Of a stretch of 64,000 nucleotides of DNA, positions 56,084-64,000 are shown one piece after another. The DNA is taken from contig CACRXP010000162.1 in the NCBI GenBank assembly GCA_902702965.1, forward strand, positions 903,787 to 967,786, written 5' to 3'. Made by a program: the position numbers and the translations under genes. This DNA comes from Spirometra erinaceieuropaei (Eukaryota > Platyhelminthes > Cestoda > Diphyllobothriidea > Diphyllobothriidae). Each line of letters opens with the position of its first letter. Position 1 is the stretch's first letter. A model generated the notes under the pieces. It saw nothing but the letters and a program-made list of their open reading frames with translations, had not been told where the DNA came from and ran no database searches.

Positions 56084-58059
56084 TTTTTTTGGCCGCCGTT
56101 TTCATTATATATTTGAAGTTTTACCTCTACATGAAAACATGTGGCGGAAAAGAAGGATGCACAGAAAAATGGCCTAAAAATCTCCAGAGCAAATGTGAGG
56201 AATTTGCAACAAATATTAAACATTAATATGGGTTTTGTGAGGCCTTTCTGCAGATGAATTCTCACGTCTGTTTATGCCATCAAATTGAGACAGCGCGAAC
56301 CGTAAAAAATTTCCTATACGTGACCTTCCCAGGCGAGCACCGAAAGGTTTTTTCGAAAGCGCTTTCCCCGTTACCTCGAAGCCATTTTCATTCTTGTCCC
56401 ACGACGTGAACATGAATGCGCGGTACGATGGCAATCTGGACTCTGAACCATCATTCAAACAACGAACACGCAACCGTTGAGTAACCGACAACACAGTTCA
56501 CAAAACACTTCAGCATACATGTGGAATTCAAACTGGCATGGACTTGACTGCCCATTTGACACTGGCCTCCGGGGTAAAAGCATGTGTATAGGGGTTCGGG
56601 TCGTAGTAAGAGCAAGACTGCATGATCAAACTATTGCAAACTTTTAGGAGCAAAGTGGAACAAATTTAGTGGTTTGTTTTTTCGAATAAAAAAGACATAT
56701 GTCTTTCTGAAGCTAGCCTACATAATCACACCTTATCTGGCCTAATGTACGCCTCCTAAAAACTTATTTTTTAGTTATTTTAAGAAAATGTAGTAAAGTT
56801 GCTTTTGTTAAATTAATTCCTCCAATACAGTAATACGTGCAAATTCATTTTATTTATATCTTTTCTGGTGTTGCAGAAATTTAGTATACCTGTCCCTCGA
56901 AATTCGCTTTTTTGAGTCATCACTTGTATTTGTGATGTCAAATATCGCCCTACCATTCAGCGAATGGACCTTTTAAGGGAGAGAATTGTTCGTCTGAGAG
57001 TATCAAATTTCCTTATGCATATTCGACTTGCATATACCCTTGCTTTTAAGTGCAGCTAAATTTGGTCTTTGAACTTTCGAAACAACGATTAATAGATTTC
57101 TACGCAATTCATGTATTCTCAGCGGAAGCTTTCAAGTAAACAACATATTTGCGAAGTCTGAAAATTTAATTACCAATACCAACTACGGAAAACGTAAGAT
57201 AGTATCTGGGTATTTACGTTCTGCAGTCATTTTTACATTAAATTTAAAGCAAATTCTTTTTAGTTTTCGGTTGTCACTAAAATCATCCGTCACCACATCT
57301 TCGAGAAGGTTAACAAAAATAAAGCCGCAACTTCTATTTATGTTTTTGAACGTACAGCACTTGCCGCACAGCATTAGTATATTATCTTGCATCGGATTTG
57401 CAAAACTTCATCCCATTTTGCTCTGATTTCTTCGGTGATACGCAAAAAATGTTTTTGTGAATAAACCGCATGCACTTACTTGGAAGTGTATACCTTTCAT
57501 CATTTGGTAATTTTTAATACCGTGTATTACTCTGTCTATTTAAGTTTCATTTACTGACCTTTCACTCTCTCCCTTTTTCACATGCGCATTACCCACCTCT
57601 AATCTTCTTGGCTATGCCTTGGCAACGTGTGCAGGTTAGGGGGAGGAGATATTGAGGTATCTTCAGCGCAATTCTTTTATCACTATAAACTAATTGACGC
57701 GTAAGTCGCCTTCCTTGCTGTAACTTGCAATGGGGTACACAGTGAAAATCGTCGGAAACGACGGTCGAACTGTCATTAAAATATCATATCTGCTAGTATT
57801 TGTATTCTTCCTCTGCCTGCAAAGGCTCTCTACTCTGCTTTTCGACATTCATAAAAACTTGCTTTATTGTCTTACAAACTTCCTATTCATTTATGCAGTG
57901 AATTTAGCTGCGTGAGCCTGTGTCACTTTAAAAACGTAATCTGGTTACGTTGCAATGTTTTACAAGACAATTTTTAATTTTTGCTGTCCTTTTAATGCCG
58001 CTATGATGAGACCCGTCAGAATTTTCCTTCTCTGTTGAAAATGCGTTAGACGCCAAAGG
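56084..58059. other. AT-rich DNA, nothing recognised
   Basis: A 92-codon minus-strand frame (56216-56494) and shorter ones lack motifs. No shared repeats were noticed. Confidence 0.45.
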
Positions 58060-59370
58060 GAACTCCTCTACAAGCCAGGTCTACATTACCGTCTGTCGAA
58101 TGTAGCCGTCCTAATAAAAAAGAGATTGCCAGACAGAGTGATCTGTTTTTGGTCAGCTATATGCCTGTTCTTCCTCTTTAGTCTGGCGAAATTTGGGGGA
58201 ATCGTAAGCGTCTCACTGGTCAACCTAGCACACTGTCCTACATGGATGCTGGTTAGAACTCTTTAGACAAAACTTTTATCTTTGCTGACAACTACTCTTA
58301 TCTTAATTTTGAAAAGACATTTCCCTGATACCGCATGTCTTCTTACATGTATCTGTGGCAACAGTGGAGCAGTGCCTTCAGATGGACCGCGGATCGTGCA
58401 TAATATTTTCTCCCGATATCTTGCTGTTTGCAGACAGCCCTGATTTGACGTACCTTATAAGCGTGTCTTTCATGGAGTCCAAGATTCCTGACGCCTGGCG
58501 TGCAGTAGGAATTATTCGCATTCCTAACGACTCCACTACATTTGGTCCTTAATCTTTTCATTCACTTGCCAGCTATTTTACACTACCGAGGCTTCCTTAA
58601 CAAATTGCTCTGGATATTATTAAGTCATTCATTTCTAGCTTTAAAATCCGCATAAAAGGCTAAGTGTGGTACCCTTGATGCTGCTATTCCTGTGGCCCAC
58701 TCTGCCTTAGCAGATAGACAAGATTTGCCGTGCCTAGGCATATGCTTTTCTTGACTACTCCTCCGCCTTCAATGCTGCCCCGTGCCATCTCCTCCTTACC
58801 AAGACATGCACATGCAGCTTTTTGGGGTGGATCGTCTCTGGGTTTGATGATTACTTGTCCTTCCGTAACCAATTTGTCCAATCCGGCAAATAAAAATATG
58901 TAATCCTTTCCAATGACTGCAAAGATCTTTAAGGTTCTACCTCTTACCCTCATCCCTTATCCCTACATACTGATGACCTGAGACCTACTCGACTATTAAT
59001 TTGGCGATTCTTATATGCCTGCATTCTTCTCTGATTATTATATCTTCTTGTTATCTTTCGAGCTTTGCCTAAAAAAGATATGATAACTTCAAACAAGTCC
59101 TCCAAAGGCTCTTTTCCGTTGCTGGTGTTTCCCATTTCTTTTTAGTCAGTATTTTTATAAAACGGGACTTCAAAACGGTAACCATTTTTCTGGTCGCATT
59201 CTGACTGACATTGTCTTCATTCTGAACTAATTAATGTTAAATCCACTAGAAGCATGCGTTGTGACTTTAGACATATGTCTAGGCGCACGTCTTCATATCA
59301 GCAATTTATATTGCAATTTCTTACAAGCTATCGTATGCGCAACAAGACAGAACTTTATAAGATGAGATCT
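58060..59370 (+). mobile_element. LINE copy 3, diverged, catalytic core deleted
   Basis: Similarity to copies 1 and 2 starts in the linker (LYKPGL-like sequence near 58065, then AVLIKKEIARQ near 58105), passes TTTCATGGAGTCCAAGATTC (58468-58487) and a TTTTCTTGACTACTCCTCCG motif A-coding stretch (58745-58764), and then reaches ACTGATGACCTGAGACC near 58968. There about 350 bases present in copy 1 (roughly 1185-1530, including the YADD codons) are missing, and homology resumes with TTATATGCCTGCATTCTTC near 59012. It fades by about 59370 with no CT-rich end. It is the most divergent copy and cannot encode a polymerase. Confidence 0.82.
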
Positions 59371-59499
59371 AAACTGTCCTTTTAATGGTACCCTCGCCGT
59401 CGAGATGTCTCCGACGGCAATATTAAGTCCGGAGTGGTTGTTTGATCCTGAGGTCTACAGTTGTGATGACGTAGGACTGTGTAAGCTGCAGAAAGGTCC
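59371..59499. other. Transition from LINE copy 3 to the next segment, nothing recognised
   Basis: No gene or repeat was identified. Confidence 0.4.
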
Positions 59500-59720
59500 A
59501 GATGCCTGTTGTTGGCGTGGGCATCGGTGAACCACGCGAGTGCACTCAGTGAGGAAGAACAAGAACCGCCAGACCGACCACCGATAAAGGTTCAATCAGC
59601 TCCACACGACGGAGTGGTGACTCACAAAGCACACAGACAAAACGCCCGTCAACCTTCACCGAGAGGGCGAGGCAGCGAAGGGAGAGAAAGGTCGATCAGC
59701 GTGAGGCCGACCAACACAAC
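59500..59720 (+). other. GC-richer segment of unknown origin
   Basis: A compact stretch with many CpG dinucleotides and a 79-codon frame (59509-59748) rich in Glu, Arg, Pro and Ser. Composition is unlike the AT-rich flanks. No domain is recognised and no second copy was found in this window. It may be part of an untranslated or coding end of another retroelement. Confidence 0.35.
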
Positions 59721-61199
59721 ATGCCACTTAAACTTTCTGGTAGATTAAGTGCTTGTTACGCTTTGGCAATGGAGATCCGACCAACCTCTTTGAAACGCCA
59801 CCATCTTAACAAACTAGTTCCATTGAGCCCATCTTCCTCTTCAAAACATACGTATCATCGATCGTGCGTCAACAGCAATAATAAAAGTCTTAGCATAATA
59901 GCAGTTTATAAAGCCCACTGGGCTGCGCAAAAGTCGGCTTCAAAAGACACACAAAAGAATGAATAGTTGGTATACTCAAAAAATCTTGGATTTGACTACG
60001 ACTCGGCTTTCGTAAAGAGCGTCGAAATTGGCTACAAGACATCGAGATATTTAGTAGAGGGCAATATACTACCGGCACGTGAAACTGTTTTTATTACTGT
60101 CGTAGTTTATGGTGACAGAAACGAACATGATCCACGCAACTGCTAACCAGCAAGAATTTAAAGTTCGAACGTCCGACTGTGTCCTCATTGTTAAAATTGG
60201 GTTATATTACCGTACTGCTGATGCCTAATATTTCCCAAATTTGCAAATGTTTTGTTTCCTTCAAAAACTTTGTAACGTTGGTTGTGTGTCACAGTGGTTT
60301 TTAGATCATAATGCATTACGGTGAGGGCCAGCCAATAAGCAAGAGATAAATGAATATATTTATTGCTGCTATTAAGCATTCTTCACGAAATCTACGACAC
60401 TGACAAACTTGGTAAAATTATTCCTAGTGAAACTCGTAAAACCACACAATTCCTTCTGCGCATTTTGGAAAACGTTAGGATGCATATGGAATTTCGCACG
60501 TTGGCGCCAAAACACTCAGTCTTTTGGTTTCGAGCATCTGAAATCAAATCACTAGGGCTTTTAGATTGACTTGCTGACATGTTAGAAATGTGAATTTTTT
60601 AAACTGGATAACCAGCTAGTCCTGCTTGCACCTCCAGTTTAAAAACTAGTTAACGAGCATTATAACTGATATAAAAGTCCACCATCTAGAGAAGCAGGAC
60701 GATAAAAAGTTAAACACGAATAACTCTTCCCCAAAACCACCCGAAAACATTTTAATTTACAGAAGAGTTGGGTTAGGTGGGTACAATATTTTCATCATGT
60801 CAGTTTATTTTAAATGTCAAACAAAGTCTAGCCAACAATGTAGACAACTGAAAATTATTTTAAATGTAAGAATACATCTTTCGGATATGCGCAGTCCATA
60901 AATTTCCGCAAGTATGGTAGTTGGAAACGGGAATGAAATGAGAATATAAAAAGTCAAATAACGGAGGTAGCTGTCACCATCAAGTATTTCTAATAGATAC
61001 AGTATGCAGTTTCATAAACATAGCAGTTATTTGAGGTTGATACTCCCAATTTTGTCATATTTTGCACCGGTTTTTCTTTTATTCCCACGCGTTCTATTTT
61101 TTCTTGGGAATTATAAATTAATATCTGCTTATTCCACTTTACGCAGTATCCCTTATACGGTTTTCTTAAGATAGCCATTGACCTTTCTACTAATATATG
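59721..61199. other. AT-rich DNA, nothing recognised
   Basis: Only short frames (about 62-81 codons) without motifs. Confidence 0.45.
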
Positions 61200-61880
61200 C
61201 AGTATGAAGGCTATCTCATTATTTGTGAACAGAAATTTTGAAATGCGTTTCCGTTTCGAAAAGTTTAAGTAGGTTTGTAAAACTAGTCAGCCTGCAACAT
61301 AATTCTATAATATTTAAGTTACCTCAGAACGCTGGCTTTTGAGTTATCGTCCATCCGGCTGCATGTAAAAAAATACTCTGTAAAATGACTACTTGAGTAT
61401 CATGAATTTTTCTGACTGATTTTCGATGCCCCTAAATGTTCAATCATATTTTATAGAAAACATGCACAAAATATTCATTTTTTGCTTTTTCGGTAGAGGA
61501 TTACGTCTCCTTTTAAGTTTATGCTCCAAGAAGGGACAAAATTTGGTTTTACTTATATTTATAGTTGTTGGAGTTATAAATATCGTGAAAGGACCGTTCA
61601 CAAAGCGTCATATCTCTGCATTTACTAAAGTGGCTTGCAAAGTTAACAGTATGCATCAAATCACCTGCTTAATTTTATTATTACTTTTATTATTAGTCAC
61701 CCTTTACTACCGTAGACCAATATGTGGTTTTTTGTGCGCGTAAAATATACGACTTGTAGTTTGTAAGCTTCGAATCCAAGTGTGACGGTAGAGCGGATTC
61801 AAAATTATTCGGGAAAATTGCACAGAAAAGAATGTTTAAACACTCACTATGTTCCCTTAAGAAGTATCCTATTTAAGGGT
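61200..61880. mobile_element. Inverted-repeat element (subfamily 1), right terminus missing
   Basis: It starts CAGTATGAAGGC (preceded by TG, not TA) and follows the subfamily-1 left arm: GTTTCGAAAAGTTTAAGTAGG, AAACTAGTCAGCCTGCAACA, CTGTAAAATGACTACTTGAG, ATTTTATAGAAAACATGCAC. The centre (ATCGTGAAAGGACCGTTCAC and following) matches 50299-51077. Similarity ends in the right arm near 61880, so the outer right arm is lost. The 105-codon frame at 61426-61743 lies in arm and centre and is not conserved as protein. Confidence 0.8.
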
Positions 61881-64000
61881 TTTTGATGCAATTATGATAG
61901 AAAACCTGGCTTTATGAGTGATCGATTAATAAACCTAAAATTTATGAAAGTCGATCTAAAGCTCAACGAAATTCAGAGCAAAAAAGTGTAAATCAATTTT
62001 ACGAAAAACGTTCTAACTATATACAGTTATGGAATATTTATAATTACACCTGACACACTTGACAACAAGTGCGCATACGAAAACGCCTATTTTTCTAACG
62101 CACTAATGGCAAAATCAAACAGTCATTTTGCCTTTTTAACCGCATCTAAACAAATACAAGAGCGTAAAGGATACATATATCATCTGAAAACGCTTTTAGA
62201 GACTATACTCTGAATGTTGGCTGTTAGCGAACCCCCTTATCTGAAGTAACGCTTTTAGTCATATAATGACAACAATGTCTCGACGATGAACCTGGTCAAA
62301 ATGGATTTACTATGGTTGATTAAATTATATTATTCATGGGTTATATAAAATTCATGGGTTCGAATCCAACCGAGGCGCCGAATGTTTGCTGCTGGGTTAA
62401 TATGAATTATTCAAAATCTGCTAAATCATCTATCAATTTTATTTCGTGAGTATTTCCACATCGTCATATTTCACTGGGTCCTTGAAAGGAAAAAAGCGTC
62501 GGAACTATTTATCCATAATGGCGATTACAAGTAATAATTATTTAATGCTGTCTGCATCATGCCGCAAATATTTGAAACAAGGTTGCCTCTGTTCATTCAT
62601 CAGCGAATGCTTGGAGAGGTCTTCAAAATTCGCATTTGGCCAAGACTCATGACATATGACATTCTAGGATGGCTAAAGTATGTGGACTGGTAATGGCGAT
62701 TTAAAGTGTTTGCAATAATGAACACCCACTAATCGGCACTGCCGTCGTTGCCGGACGGCAGACGGAGTTCCATGACGACAAAACGTATTACTCAAATCGT
62801 AATGATAAAAGTAGTTGGGTTTGCTGATATAAATGGACATTCCTGGATTATTGAAATAAACTGTTTTTAGGAAATAATGCCAGACATTCCCTCCTCGACG
62901 ATGACTATTTTATTGATCAGATATATCCTCATTTGTATGTATGATGTTGACACTTTCTTTCGACGCAGGAAAAGCATTCAATCGACAAAGTTCAATGATA
63001 CCTCGAAAAACACACCGAATTACTTTCGCTACTAATTGTTATGTACTTACAGCCGTGTGCTTGCTCAGATGCGATTGGTTAAATATCATGATGAATTAAT
63101 TACCCCGTCCACAAATGAAATCATTACGATGGCAGAAATTTTAAAGCCAAGCCGCATAGAAATTGAAATTCTAATAGCATACTGCCATACGAAGAAAATG
63201 ACATTTTCCCAGGTTTTTTGAAGTCTCTCCCACAAATTCAAAAAAATGCATGCCAACAAGCAGAAAATAAATAAAGATTTAATATGTAAGCTAGCCCGTG
63301 GTCAGCTTATTACTGGCCTTATGGTAGTTAATATTGGCACATGCCTGTATTCGTAAATATTTTGTTTCTTTAGTGAGGAGATATATATTGAAGAACACAA
63401 CATGCTCTCCTGGCATGCTTCATTTAATAAAATTACTGCATTTAATAAATGTGGACATACCAGGACAGAATGAAAGCTGCCTGGGGAAAAGAAAGTTCCT
63501 GCAAGGAATCACAGGACGGTCCATCGAATAGTTAGGTGGGTCTGTTAGCAGAAAAATAGTCCATAAATTGGGGTGTTCTTCCTTTTGGATGTGGTGTAAA
63601 ATGAGTATACGTTGATGAGTTTTCGTCAATGCCGAATTAGAAAAATAAGTATCATTCACTTCAGAATAAAAACGGATAACAAAAAATACAAATAAATTAG
63701 CAATCAGAAACTGAAGGTATGATGAGACAAATTGGTCAAAATAACTAACATGTAGGACGTCTACAAAATATTTAACTCTACTTTTAGCAGCTTTTATTGC
63801 TAAGTGCATGCAGATGGATAAGTATAATTAGCATTGGCGTGCAAAGACAGGACACCCTTTGTTCTATAAACTGGAATATCCCTAGTAGAACTTCTGATTA
63901 CGAGCTTGCCAGCTCTGAAGGTTTTTCAGTTGTTGAAACATTGCAGTTTCTTTTTGTAGAAAACCAAATTCCTGATTGTAAGATCTTTCTGTCTAAGCAC
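61881..64000. other. AT-rich DNA, no recognised gene
   Basis: A lone B-box-like GGGTTCGAATCC at 62356-62367, followed by AACCGAGGCGCCG, has no convincing A box or cloverleaf. The longest frame is 129 codons on the minus strand (63420-63809), hydrophobic near its middle (FLIANLFVFFVIRFY) and unrecognised; a frame of this length is plausible by chance. Nothing else was recognised up to the window end. Confidence 0.4.

Noticed and set aside
62356..62370. tRNA gene suggested by a B box
   Set aside because: No matching A box, acceptor pairing or anticodon arm could be found upstream.
63420..63809. 129-codon minus-strand frame as a membrane protein
   Set aside because: It has one hydrophobic stretch but no motif, and an opposite-strand frame overlaps it. 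A frame of this size is plausible by chance in AT-rich DNA.
1..64000. CRISPR array, operons or bacterial genes
   Set aside because: There is no regularly spaced repeat array, no dense same-strand genes and no ribosome-binding-site pattern; the retroelement content is animal-like.

Overview
The window looks like non-coding, repeat-rich DNA from an invertebrate animal. It is AT-rich, has no bacterial-style gene packing, and contains no open frame that I can assign to a cellular gene. What can be recognised is almost entirely transposon remains: APE-type LINEs, Penelope-like elements (PLEs) with GIY-YIG endonuclease ends, tRNA-derived short repeats, and a TA-flanked inverted-repeat element family. 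From memory, this mix resembles flatworm genomes, particularly diphyllobothriid-type tapeworms. That assignment is an inference; no search was possible.

Layout. 0.5-2.1 kb: a 5'-truncated LINE (+). 5.2-6.2 kb: a two-copy tandem repeat. 15.0-15.1 kb: an isolated PLE-terminus-like segment with a hammerhead-ribozyme-like motif (-). 16.6-17.5 kb: a complete inverted-repeat element. 19.2-22.2 kb: a 1.46-kb tandem duplication broken by a 79-base N gap. 27.2-29.9 and 33.2-33.7 kb: more inverted-repeat elements. 34.7-35.4 kb: an unexplained GC-richer segment. 36.0-37.4 kb: a decayed PLE (+). 39.2-41.7 kb: the longest LINE copy (-), with a tRNA-like sequence beyond its 5' end. 43.7-46.1 kb: a second, better preserved PLE of a different lineage (-), flanked by inverted copies of its own 5' coding sequence. 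48.4-52.3 kb: three inverted-repeat elements, one nested exactly inside another. 55.6-56.1 kb: two tandem tRNA-derived SINE-like units. 58.1-59.4 kb: a third LINE copy that has lost its catalytic core. 61.2-61.9 kb: a truncated inverted-repeat element. The remaining DNA holds only short, unrecognised open frames.

The most coherent signal is the inverted-repeat family. It has five copies with both ends, three partial copies, two isolated ends and two possible degenerate arms. Copies are about 970-990 bp, begin CAGT, are usually bordered by TA, and have arms of roughly 375 bp around a unique centre. They fall into two subfamilies, and a subfamily-2 copy sits inside a subfamily-1 copy, which gives their relative age. 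No transposase is visible, so the family appears non-autonomous.

No element looks capable of moving by itself: every reverse-transcriptase frame carries stops, frameshifts, deletions or a changed catalytic residue. Stretches where I saw nothing are entered as such.
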